From: VRUE01 sp033856195
GTDB taxonomy: Bacteria; Actinomycetota; Thermoleophilia; Solirubrobacterales; 70-9
NCBI GenBank assembly: GCA_033856195.1
Contig: JAWVFL010000045.1
Span: 15,809-79,808, forward strand
DNA length: 64,000 bases
Reading direction: 5' to 3'
Of this stretch, positions 35,469 through 42,822 are shown piece by piece. Under the pieces are notes generated by a model. The model was not told the origin of the DNA. It saw only the letters and a list, made by a program, of their open reading frames with translations, and ran no database searches. Position 1 is the first letter of the stretch, and every line of letters begins with the position of its first letter. The position numbers and the translations under genes were made by a program.

Positions 35469-35483
35469 GCTCCTGGCAGGAGC
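35469..35483. terminator. Short hairpin between convergent genes
   Basis: GCTCCT-GGC-AGGAGC lies between the ETF-QO stop and the stop of the convergent lipoprotein gene. Confidence 0.4.
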
Positions 35484-35989
35484 TATTCGTCGCAGTTGAC
35501 TTTGATCGTCGAGGCCATTTCGCTGAAGCTGTCGACGAACGCTTCAAAACCCACCGTGCCCATCGACCCGCGCACGATGAAGCTGGTGCCGCATTCTTCG
35601 AAGAAGAGCTCGAAGCGCGATTCTTCCTTCGGCATGTCGAAGGCCCAGCGCACGACGGGGCGCCCACCCAGCTTGATCCGCTTCAGTCCCCGTTCGCGGT
35701 AACCGGGCAGTTTGCTGGTCTGAATCTGCGCAAGCTGGGCGTTGGCCATCGGCGAGCCGATTTCATCCGACAAACGCGTGTTGATCGCGATGATCGGCCC
35801 AACCGGGTCGCGCCACGCACTTTCCAGGAAACCGGCGACCTGTTTTTCGTCCTCGATCTGCGGCCATCCGTTGTTGATGGTGATGTCGTAGCGCGCTGGT
35901 CGAGTGGGCCCGTCACTCCCACCGCAGCCGCCGGTGCAGAGCGCCACCGCGAGCAGCGTTACCGCGCCGATGAAGGAGAACTTGGTCAC
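35483..35989 (-). CDS. Probable exported lipoprotein, 168 aa
   Basis: Residues 1-22 form a signal sequence (FSFIGAVTLLAVALCTGG) followed by Cys-Gly-Gly; the sequence before the Cys is a weak lipobox, so lipidation is likely but not certain. The mature part is about 145 residues, alpha/beta, with two Cys (EECGTSF and VNCDE). I do not recognise the family. It is convergent to ETF-QO and divergent from the transporter gene. GAA and AAA codons are more common than in neighbouring enzymes. Confidence 0.7.
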   Translation of the reverse strand: MTKFSFIGAVTLLAVALCTGGCGGSDGPTRPARYDITINNGWPQIEDEKQVAGFLESAWRDPVGPIIAINTRLSDEIGSPMANAQLAQIQTSKLPGYRERGLKRIKLGGRPVVRWAFDMPKEESRFELFFEECGTSFIVRGSMGTVGFEAFVDSFSEMASTIKVNCDE

Positions 35990-36031
35990 TAATTCTCGAA
36001 TAGTGACAGGAATCTCGATCTAAGAGAGGCT

Positions 36032-36928
36032 TTGGGCACATCGGCGCCCAGTAGCTTCTCGCCCGTGGTGGCCCTCGGGATAGCGGCGGCGGTTGGAGCT
36101 TCGGTCCTCTACAACACCTCGATCGCGCTGCAGGCGCTGGAGGCACGCGAGGTGCCGGGCAAGCACTCGTTGCGGCCGTCGCTGATCGGGAGGTTGGCGC
36201 GGAACCGGCGCTGGCTGGGGGCTACGGCGCTGGGCTTGGCGGGGTGGCCGTTGGAGATAGTGGCGCTGCTGCTCGCCCCGCTGACGGTTGTGCAGCCTTG
36301 CCTTGCAAGCGGATTGCTGCTCTTGCTCTGGCTGGGAGCGACGCGGCTGGGGGAGAGGCCGGGGCGGCGGGAGGCGCTTGCGGTAGCGGCGATCGTCGTC
36401 GGTGTGGTCGGCGTTGCCTTGGCAGCGCCGGAGCGGACCACCGACCATGCGGCGGGAGCCGCGATTGCGCTGGCCGCAGTCTTGGTAGCGATCCCCTTGC
36501 TTGCCCCCTATGCGCTGCGGGGACGCGCGGTGGCACTGGGCACGCTTGCCGTAGTCAGCGCTGGCTGCGGCTATGCCTGGACGGCGATCGCGAGCAAGCT
36601 GCTCACCGACGAGCTGGCGGCGGGAGCGCTGCTGATCGCGGTCGCCTGGCTGGCGACCGCAGCGCTCTCGGAGGGCCTGGCGCTGCTGAGCGAGATGAGC
36701 GCACTGCAGCACCGTGCGGCCACCCATGTGGCGCCGACGATGTTCGCGGTGCAGATACTCGTGCCCGTCGTGCTGGCGCCGCTGATCTTCGGCGAGTCGT
36801 GGGGCTCGACTCCACTCGGCGGTGCGGTGTTGGTCGCTTCGATGGGGGTGGCGGTTGGCGGGACCGTTTTGCTCGCGGGTTCAAGGGCGGTTGGTGCGGT
36901 AATTGAAAATGCCCGAGAGCAGGCCTGA
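36032..36928 (+). CDS. Drug/metabolite-transporter-like (EamA/NIPA-type) membrane protein
   Basis: About 298 residues from TTG 36032, or 287 from GTG 36065; a GAGAGG lies very close to the TTG, so the start is not settled. Eight to nine hydrophobic helices fill the whole protein (ALGIAAAVGASVLYN, PLEIVALLLAPLTVVQPC, AAGALLIAVAWLATAAL, HVAPTMFAVQILVPVVLAPL). The arrangement of two similar halves suits the DMT superfamily. It may export or flip a small metabolite or lipid-linked sugar. It precedes the aminotransferase / epimerase-GT / deacetylase operon, separated by a long palindrome that starts in its last codons. Confidence 0.75.
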   Translation: MGTSAPSSFSPVVALGIAAAVGASVLYNTSIALQALEAREVPGKHSLRPSLIGRLARNRRWLGATALGLAGWPLEIVALLLAPLTVVQPCLASGLLLLLWLGATRLGERPGRREALAVAAIVVGVVGVALAAPERTTDHAAGAAIALAAVLVAIPLLAPYALRGRAVALGTLAVVSAGCGYAWTAIASKLLTDELAAGALLIAVAWLATAALSEGLALLSEMSALQHRAATHVAPTMFAVQILVPVVLAPLIFGESWGSTPLGGAVLVASMGVAVGGTVLLAGSRAVGAVIENAREQA

Positions 36929-37017
36929 CCGAGCAGATCAAGGACGCCGGGAGCGTGGCGTGCCTCCGGCACGCGAGCGACCGAGGACGCCGTATGCGAA
37001 GCGTCAGGTCTGCTCTC
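36915..37017. repeat. 103-nt nested palindrome between the transporter and aminotransferase genes
   Basis: GAGAGCAGGCCTGAC (36915-36929) and GTCAGGTCTGCTCTC (37003-37017) pair at 14 of 15 positions. Inside, GCGTGCC-TCC-GGCACGC (36958-36974) forms a second hairpin. The transporter stop codon lies in the left arm. It may end transcription or mark the 5' boundary of the next operon. Confidence 0.6.
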
Positions 37018-37038
37018 GCTGGTAGCCTGACGACGGCT

Positions 37039-38076
37039 TTGACCGCAAGTTCTCCAGTCTCGGACGCGAGCAAGTTCGCGATCGGGTTCGACCATCGGGA
37101 CCGCACCAGGCTCTTCGAGCTCTGGACGGACGTCCTTGATTCCGAGCAGTGGTCGGAGGGCCGGATGCTGGCAGCGTTCGAGCAACGCTGGGCGGACTGG
37201 AACGGGCTGCCGAGCCTCGGCCTCTCCAGTTGGGCCGGCGGGGCGCTCGCAGCCCTGGAGTTCGCCGGCGTGCGCGGCGAGACGGTTCTCTGTCCGTCGA
37301 ACACTTTCATGGCAACGCCGCTGGCCGCGATCAACGCCGGCGCCGAGGTCGAGTTCGTCGATTGCAACCGGACCGACCTCTGCATGTCCTTCGAGGACTT
37401 CGAGGCGAAGGCCGAGAAGCACAAGCCGAAGGCGGCGATCCTCGTTCACATCGGCGGGCACATCGGCTTCGACTCCGAACGCATCGCCGAGTACTGCCGT
37501 GCCAATGAGATCTTCCTGCTCGAGGACTGTGCCCATGCGCACGGGGCCGAGTGGAACGGCCGCAAGCCCGGCGCCTACGGCGATGCCGGCGCCTACTCGC
37601 TCTACGCGACCAAGACGGTTTCCACCGGCGAGGGCGGCGTGCTCGTCTCCGCCAACGAGGAGCTGATCGAGTTCGCCCGCAAGTTCCGCAACTACGGCAA
37701 GTTCGAGCACGAGGTCGACGGGCTCAACTTCCGCATGAGCGAGTTCACCGCGGCGCTCGGTCTCGTCCAGGCGGAACGGATGGAGGAGATCGTCGCCTGG
37801 AAGAACGAGTACGCGCTCGAGCACCTCGACCCGCTGCATCCCGGCAGGCTGGAGCTTCCCGAGGGAATGACCTCGGGTCTCTACAAGTACGTCGTCTTCG
37901 ATCCGATCGAGAAGTCCACGGGCCGCGTCTACGAGCAGCCCTGTCACCGCATCATGGGCCGTTCCGACGAGCTGCCCAACACCGACTGGGTGGCCGAGAG
38001 CCACTGGTGCGTGCCGCTCTACTACCGGCCCTTGAGTGCGGAGCTAACGAACGAGATTTCCGGGGAGGAAGCGTGA
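37039..38076 (+). CDS. DegT/DnrJ/EryC1-family PLP-dependent sugar aminotransferase
   Basis: Conserved sequence starts near KFAIGFDHRD. The start is uncertain: TTG 37039 lies just after the palindrome, while in-frame GTG 36955 and ATG 36994 lie inside it. About 345 residues. PLP motifs: WAGGALAALEFAG near the N-terminus, LEDCAHAHGAEW with the pyridine-contacting Asp, and SLYATKTVSTGEGG, where the Lys forms the Schiff base. It would transaminate a keto-sugar nucleotide to an amino sugar. Its stop overlaps the start of the epimerase-glycosyltransferase fusion, so they are coupled and probably share one pathway. Confidence 0.9.
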   Translation: MTASSPVSDASKFAIGFDHRDRTRLFELWTDVLDSEQWSEGRMLAAFEQRWADWNGLPSLGLSSWAGGALAALEFAGVRGETVLCPSNTFMATPLAAINAGAEVEFVDCNRTDLCMSFEDFEAKAEKHKPKAAILVHIGGHIGFDSERIAEYCRANEIFLLEDCAHAHGAEWNGRKPGAYGDAGAYSLYATKTVSTGEGGVLVSANEELIEFARKFRNYGKFEHEVDGLNFRMSEFTAALGLVQAERMEEIVAWKNEYALEHLDPLHPGRLELPEGMTSGLYKYVVFDPIEKSTGRVYEQPCHRIMGRSDELPNTDWVAESHWCVPLYYRPLSAELTNEISGEEA

Positions 38077-40406
38077 GGGTCCTGGTAACCGGCGGCGGCG
38101 GCTTCATCGGCTCCCATGTGGTCGACCGCCTGATCGAGCGCGGCATCACGCCGCGGATCTTCGACCTCAGCGCCTCCCCCTATCACTCACCGCTCGAAGT
38201 CGAGACCTTCACCGGCAGCATCACCGATCCGGCCAATCTCGACCTGGCGATGCGCGACTGCGACGCCGTGATCCACCTCGCCGCCGTCGCCGACGTCGGC
38301 CACGTCCTCGCCGACCCGGTCCTCGCCGAGGAGGTAAACACCCGCGGCACGCTCAACGTGCTCGAGGCTGCCTGCCGAGCCAAAGTCGGTCGCGTCGTCT
38401 ATGGCTCGACGACCTGGGTCTACAGCGACTGCGTCGAGCAGGACGTCGACGAGGAAACGCCGATTCCGGCGCCGCGCCACCTCTACACCGCGACCAAGCT
38501 CGCGGGCGAGACCTACTGCGCCGGCTACACGGAGCTTTACGAGCTCGAGAGCACCATCCTGCGCTTCGGCATCCCCTATGGCCCTCGCGCCCGCGCCGCC
38601 GGCGTCGTCGCCAAGTTCACCGACCTCGCCTTTGAAGGCAAGGCGCTGACTATCGCCGGCGACGGCAGCCAGACCCGCAGCTTCATCTACGTCGAGGACC
38701 TCGCCGACGGGATCGTCGCCGCCCTGGCCCCGGAGGCCGCCGGTCGCACCTACAACCTCTCTGGCGAGGAGGTCGTAACGATCCTCGAAATCGCCGAGCG
38801 GGTCCAGGAAAACACCGACGGCTGCGAGATCGTCCACACGCCGCCCCGCCCCGGCGACTTTCCGGGCAAGGCGATCTCCAACGAGCGGGCGCTCGCGGAG
38901 CTCGGCTGGAAGGCCGAGACGAGTTTCAAGGAGGGCGTCCGCAAGTACGTCGAATGGGTTCGCGGCAGCACCCGGCACCCCGACCCGATCCCCGGCAAGC
39001 AGCCGTCGATGAACGGCAACGAACACGCGGCGGGGTCGCTGCTGGCCGGCGCCTCGCGCTTCGAAGAACGCGATCCTCGCGTCCTTGTCCTCACCGCCGA
39101 CATCGGCGAGGGGCACGACCTGCCGGCAAGGATCATCAAGGCGGATTTGGAAGCCGAGATTCCCGATACCGAGGTCGAGATCGCCAACGGCCTGGAGGCG
39201 ATGGGCCGGATCTGCTCGTCGGTTGCTCGTGACGGCTCCCGCTTCGCATTCCGCTGGATGCCCTGGCTATTCGACATTCAGTACTGGCTGATCACCAGGT
39301 TCGCGCCAACCCGCTGGCTCATGCATCACCTCAGCTATGCGCTCGGTAGCCGCGGGCTGCTGCGCTTGATCGACAAGCACCAGCCCGACGTCATCGTCTC
39401 CACCTATCCCGGGGTGACGGCGGTGTTGGGCATGCTTCGCGAGAACCGCCGCCTGCTGGTCCCGGTGCAGTCGGCGATCACCGATTTGGCCGGCCTGCGC
39501 TACTGGGTACACCCGGGAGTCGACCTGCACTTCGTCACCCACCCCGAGTCGATCGAGGAGGTCGAGAAGCTCGCCGGGCCCGGCAGCGTCGAGTGGACGA
39601 GGCCGCCGATCTCACGCGACTTCCTGATGCCGCGCACGCGCGTCGACGCACGTAAGGCCCTCGGTGTCCCTGCCCACGACCGGCTTATCCTCGTCTCCGG
39701 CGGCGGCTGGGGAATCGGCGACCTCGAGGGCGCGATCGAGTCGGCGCTGGCCAACGAGGACACCAAGGTCGTCTGCATCACCGGCCGCAACGTGATCACC
39801 CGCGAGAAGCTGGAGAAGCGCTTTGCCGAGAACGAGCGCGTGCGCATCCTCGGCTTCACCGAGCAGATGAGCGACTGGATGGCGGCGGCGGACGTGATGG
39901 TTCACTCCACCGCCGGTTTGACTGTGCTGGAGGCGCACATCCGCGGCTGCCCTGTCGTCTCCTTCGGCTTCTCGGCTGGTCACCTGCGCGCGAACAACGC
40001 CGCCTTCGAGCGCTTCGGCCTGGCCGAGGTGGCGCGATCCGAGCACGAGCTGGGGTCGGTGCTGCGCCACCTCAGCCGCGAGCGCCGCTCACCGGACTCC
40101 TCCTTCGCCTCGTTGCCCTCGATCGCATCGCGGGTGCTGACCGTGCGTCCGCGAGTCAAGCCACAGCCCGTCTGGCGCCTGCGCATGGAGCGGGTCGTCG
40201 CGGTGGCAAGCCTGGCGGCGATCGCGGTCGTGATGCTGTTCACGGTGATCGATCGGGAAGCGCCCTACAAGGTGATCGCCAAGCCGCTCGAGGGTCGCAT
40301 CCACCTCGGCAGGGACAACGACACCACCTCCTCGGAAGCGGTCAAGGCCAGCGCGGCGCAACAGCCTTCGCCGGCACACGAAGCCACCATCCACGAAAGC
40401 CCTTGA
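38073..40406 (+). CDS. Fusion of an NAD-dependent sugar epimerase/dehydratase and an MGDG-synthase-like glycosyltransferase
   Basis: GTG 38073 follows GGGGAGGAA and overlaps the aminotransferase stop (GTGA). One frame runs 777 residues. Residues 1-310 are an extended SDR: VTGGGGFIGSHVVDRL, YGSTTWVYSD and the catalytic YTATK. Residues 330-690 are a GT28/MGDG-synthase type enzyme: TADIGEGHDLPARIIKADL, then the UDP-sugar half with VSGGGWGIGDLEG, GFTEQMSDWMAAADVM and TAGLTVLEAHIRGCPVV. A membrane helix follows at about 707-727. It would make a nucleotide sugar and transfer it to a lipid at the membrane. An internal ATG at 39009 has no ribosome site, so a true fusion is favoured. Confidence 0.87.
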   Translation: MRVLVTGGGGFIGSHVVDRLIERGITPRIFDLSASPYHSPLEVETFTGSITDPANLDLAMRDCDAVIHLAAVADVGHVLADPVLAEEVNTRGTLNVLEAACRAKVGRVVYGSTTWVYSDCVEQDVDEETPIPAPRHLYTATKLAGETYCAGYTELYELESTILRFGIPYGPRARAAGVVAKFTDLAFEGKALTIAGDGSQTRSFIYVEDLADGIVAALAPEAAGRTYNLSGEEVVTILEIAERVQENTDGCEIVHTPPRPGDFPGKAISNERALAELGWKAETSFKEGVRKYVEWVRGSTRHPDPIPGKQPSMNGNEHAAGSLLAGASRFEERDPRVLVLTADIGEGHDLPARIIKADLEAEIPDTEVEIANGLEAMGRICSSVARDGSRFAFRWMPWLFDIQYWLITRFAPTRWLMHHLSYALGSRGLLRLIDKHQPDVIVSTYPGVTAVLGMLRENRRLLVPVQSAITDLAGLRYWVHPGVDLHFVTHPESIEEVEKLAGPGSVEWTRPPISRDFLMPRTRVDARKALGVPAHDRLILVSGGGWGIGDLEGAIESALANEDTKVVCITGRNVITREKLEKRFAENERVRILGFTEQMSDWMAAADVMVHSTAGLTVLEAHIRGCPVVSFGFSAGHLRANNAAFERFGLAEVARSEHELGSVLRHLSRERRSPDSSFASLPSIASRVLTVRPRVKPQPVWRLRMERVVAVASLAAIAVVMLFTVIDREAPYKVIAKPLEGRIHLGRDNDTTSSEAVKASAAQQPSPAHEATIHESP

Positions 40407-41104
40407 TCGCAAGGTCGTTCGGCGCCGGCGCTTCGGCGGCGACCGTGTGGCATGCCGGCCCGGCCCTGGCGCCGCTGGTTCCAGGCCTTGGATCCGCCCT
40501 CGGGATCGAGATGCGCCAGGAGGACGAGGCCGGCGTAGCGCTGACCTTCGACGACGGTCCGCATCCACAGGGAACGCCGGCGGTGCTCGAGATTCTGCGA
40601 GAACACGGTGCGACCGCGACCTTTTTCCTCGCCGGCGAGCAGGTCGTGCGCCGCTCCGCTCTTGCCGCGGAGATCGTCGCCGCGGGACACCGGGTCGAGC
40701 TGCACTGCTACCGCCATCGCAATCTCCTGCGGCTTGGGGTGCGCCAGTTCCTCGAAGACGCGGAGCGTGCCCGCGCCGTGATCGAGGAGGCGAGCGGCCA
40801 GGCAATCGCCGATTACCGGCCGCCCTACGGGATATTCAGTGCCGCCACGTTGCGGGCGGTGCACCGCCGCGGCTGGCGGCCGGTGCTGTGGTCACGCTGG
40901 GGGCGCGACTGGAATCGGCGTGCGACAGCGGAGTCGATCGTCCGTTGCGCAAGCACCGAGATCGGGGCCGGTGAGATCGTCCTCTTGCACGACGCCGACT
41001 ACTACAGCGCGCCGGGCTCCTGGGTACGCACGGCGGCGGCCCTGCCGCCGATCCTCGAGGAGATCGAGGGGCGGGGGCTGAAGGCGACCTCGCTGCGTCG
41101 CTGA
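40403..41104 (+). CDS. NodB-type polysaccharide deacetylase
   Basis: TTG start overlapping the previous stop (TTGA). The 233-residue protein has all five CE4 motifs: TFDDGPH, the zinc motif HCYRH, RPPYG, a Trp-rich SRWGRDWNRR segment and LLHDAD. It removes N-acetyl (or other acyl) groups from amino sugars in a metal-dependent way. The first 35 residues are weakly hydrophobic and may be a signal or membrane anchor. As the last gene of a tightly overlapping operon with a sugar aminotransferase and a lipid glycosyltransferase, it probably deacetylates the sugar headgroup they make. Confidence 0.9.
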   Translation: MIARSFGAGASAATVWHAGPALAPLVPGLGSALGIEMRQEDEAGVALTFDDGPHPQGTPAVLEILREHGATATFFLAGEQVVRRSALAAEIVAAGHRVELHCYRHRNLLRLGVRQFLEDAERARAVIEEASGQAIADYRPPYGIFSAATLRAVHRRGWRPVLWSRWGRDWNRRATAESIVRCASTEIGAGEIVLLHDADYYSAPGSWVRTAAALPPILEEIEGRGLKATSLRR

Positions 41105-41280
41105 GAAGGGGGCGCGAGCGTCCACTGGTCGCAGCCGGCGAATGCTTCGTCAAGGCGCCGGGCCATCGTGCTCCGAGGCCGATCCTGGTCGAAGATTTCC
41201 TTGGACATGGCTCTCCGTCCTGTAGGGAACGTTGGGGCAGCTTCACCCTTCGATCGGACGAAAAACATGCAAGTAGCGAA

Positions 41281-41303
41281 AAAGAACGCGCAGCTTGCGC
41301 GTT
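41281..41303 (-). terminator. Intrinsic terminator of the alpha/beta hydrolase gene
   Basis: Read on the minus strand, AACGCGCA-AGC-TGCGCGTT is followed by a T-rich run, the classic rho-independent form. It begins 6 nt after the hydrolase stop at 41309. The rest of 41105-41308 shows only a doubtful 72-codon minus-strand ORF. Confidence 0.75.
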
Positions 41304-41308
41304 TTCGC

Positions 41309-42151
41309 TCAATCCGCCTGCGCGAATGCGGCGATCTCGTTGGCGAGCAGCTGCGGCTGGTCGAGTGCCACGAACGTCTTCGCATCCGGGATCTGGACGA
41401 TGCGTGCATTCGGGGTCTCCCGCTCGAGTCGTTCTGCATAGGAGATCGGGAAGAACTTGTCGCCGGGCGCCCAGGTGAGCAGGACCGGCAGCTCGGAGGC
41501 GCTCAGCCTCTCCGCGGCCTCCAGCGTGTAGCGCTTGTTCATCCCGGCGGTGACCTTTTTGGCATCGTGCTTGACACCGGGATCGCTCAGTCCCGGCGCC
41601 ATCCAGGAGGCGATCAGGTCGGCCGGGATCTCGGTGCGGGCGAACGGCTTGAATGCGGCACGCGCCAGGGCGCCGATGCGAAACGGCGCGGAGAGCAGGG
41701 TCATGCCGCCGGGTAGCTTGGCGATCGGGGGCATCGTCTTGAAGATCCCTGGCGGGAAGTTCTCGTGGGTATCGCAATTGGTCAGCACCAGGCGGCCGAT
41801 CCGCTCCGGGTGGCGGGTGACCAGCACCTGTGACATGGCGCCGCCCGAGTCGTTGCCGACGATGGTCACGTCGTTCAGGTCGAGTGCCTCGAGAAAGCTG
41901 GCGATCAGCGCGGCGATGCCGGGAGGGGAAAGGTCGGCATCGGGATTCATCGCGATCTGCTGGGCGCCGATCGGCCAGTCGGGGGCGATGCAGCGGCAGC
42001 GATCGGCGAGGCCGTCGACCACGCCGTCCCAAAGGCGACCGTCGACGAGAAAACCGTGGACGAAGACGGCCGGCTTGCCCTCGCCGGCTTCGCGATAGCG
42101 GATCCGTCCCGCCGGCAGCTCGATCTCGTGACGCTGGTCTGACTGACTCAT
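41309..42151 (-). CDS. Alpha/beta hydrolase (haloalkane dehalogenase/epoxide hydrolase-like), catalytic His absent
   Basis: A 280-residue alpha/beta hydrolase. The oxyanion region is VHGFLVDGRLWDGV and the nucleophile elbow is TIVGNDSGGAM, with Asp as nucleophile, as in dehalogenases and epoxide hydrolases. At the usual His position the sequence is DAKTFVALDQP, with Thr where the family normally has His, so the triad looks incomplete. It is divergent from a TetR gene, with a shared operator between them, and ends in a good intrinsic terminator. The substrate is probably a small hydrophobic compound sensed by the TetR protein. Confidence 0.87.
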   Translation of the reverse strand: MSQSDQRHEIELPAGRIRYREAGEGKPAVFVHGFLVDGRLWDGVVDGLADRCRCIAPDWPIGAQQIAMNPDADLSPPGIAALIASFLEALDLNDVTIVGNDSGGAMSQVLVTRHPERIGRLVLTNCDTHENFPPGIFKTMPPIAKLPGGMTLLSAPFRIGALARAAFKPFARTEIPADLIASWMAPGLSDPGVKHDAKKVTAGMNKRYTLEAAERLSASELPVLLTWAPGDKFFPISYAERLERETPNARIVQIPDAKTFVALDQPQLLANEIAAFAQAD

Positions 42152-42201
42152 CGCAATCTCCTTGGGGGCAGTTGTTCTCGACCGGTGCGGCCGGTAAATT
42201 A

Positions 42202-42216
42202 CATACAGACAGTATG
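42202..42216. promoter_or_regulatory. TetR operator between hydrolase and regulator
   Basis: CATAC-AGACA-GTATG with flanking TTA / AA symmetry. It overlaps the TetR start codon (ATG 42214) and lies 51 bp before the hydrolase start, the usual setting for divergent autoregulation. Confidence 0.6.
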
Positions 42217-42822
42217 AATGTCAAACGGACTCAAGCCGAGCGATCCGATGCGACCCGCGCCGCCCTGGTCGAGGCAGCGCGAGGACTCTTCGCCGAGCGC
42301 GGCTACGCCGGGATCGGCACCGAGGAGATCGCACGGGCGGCGGGGTTGAGCCGCGGCGCGCTCTACCACCACTTCGACGGCAAGAGCGAGCTGTTCGAGG
42401 CGGTCTACGAACAGGTCGAGAGAGAGTTGGCTGCGCGGATCGCCGCCGGTGCGCTGGAGGCCAACGCCGCCTCGCCCCTGGAGGCGATGCGGGCCGGTGT
42501 CGAGATGTTCCTAGCGGCGAGCACCGAGCCCGAGGCGCAGCGGATCGTGCTGCTCGACGGTCCCTCGGTTCTGGGCTGGGATCGATGGCGTGAGATTGCG
42601 GCCGAGCACGGGCTCGGCCTGATCGAAGCGACGCTGCAGGCGGCAATCGAGGCCGGTGCGATCAGCCAACAGCCGGTTCGCCCCCTCGCCCACGTATTGA
42701 TGGGCGCTTTGGACGAGGCGGCGATGCTCGTTGCACGGGCCGAGGATCCCGAGCAGATGCGGGTTGAAGTCGCGGGGACCCTAGAGGCCCTGCTCGACGG
42801 GCTCAGCCGCGACTTGCCTTGA
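42214..42822 (+). CDS. TetR/AcrR-family repressor
   Basis: A 202-residue protein from ATG 42214. The N-terminal helix-turn-helix is textbook: AARGLFAERGYAGIGTEEIARAAGLSRGALYHHF with FDGKSELFEAVYE after it (broken here at natural helix ends). The C-terminal ligand domain resembles TetR_C proteins with a LLDGPSVLGWDRWREI segment. It should repress itself and the divergent alpha/beta hydrolase through the CATAC / GTATG dyad, with a small molecule as inducer. Its end overlaps the convergent diguanylate cyclase by 20 bp. Confidence 0.92.
   Translation: MNVKRTQAERSDATRAALVEAARGLFAERGYAGIGTEEIARAAGLSRGALYHHFDGKSELFEAVYEQVERELAARIAAGALEANAASPLEAMRAGVEMFLAASTEPEAQRIVLLDGPSVLGWDRWREIAAEHGLGLIEATLQAAIEAGAISQQPVRPLAHVLMGALDEAAMLVARAEDPEQMRVEVAGTLEALLDGLSRDLP

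Noticed and set aside
37551..38072. In-frame upstream extension of the epimerase-glycosyltransferase fusion
   Set aside because: It overlaps the aminotransferase in another frame; the Rossmann motif begins directly after GTG 38073.
41002..41218. Minus-strand ORF of about 72 codons with GGACGGAG before its ATG
   Set aside because: It overlaps the NodB gene end by 100 bp, lies after an intrinsic terminator and has no family; kept out of the gene list as too weak.
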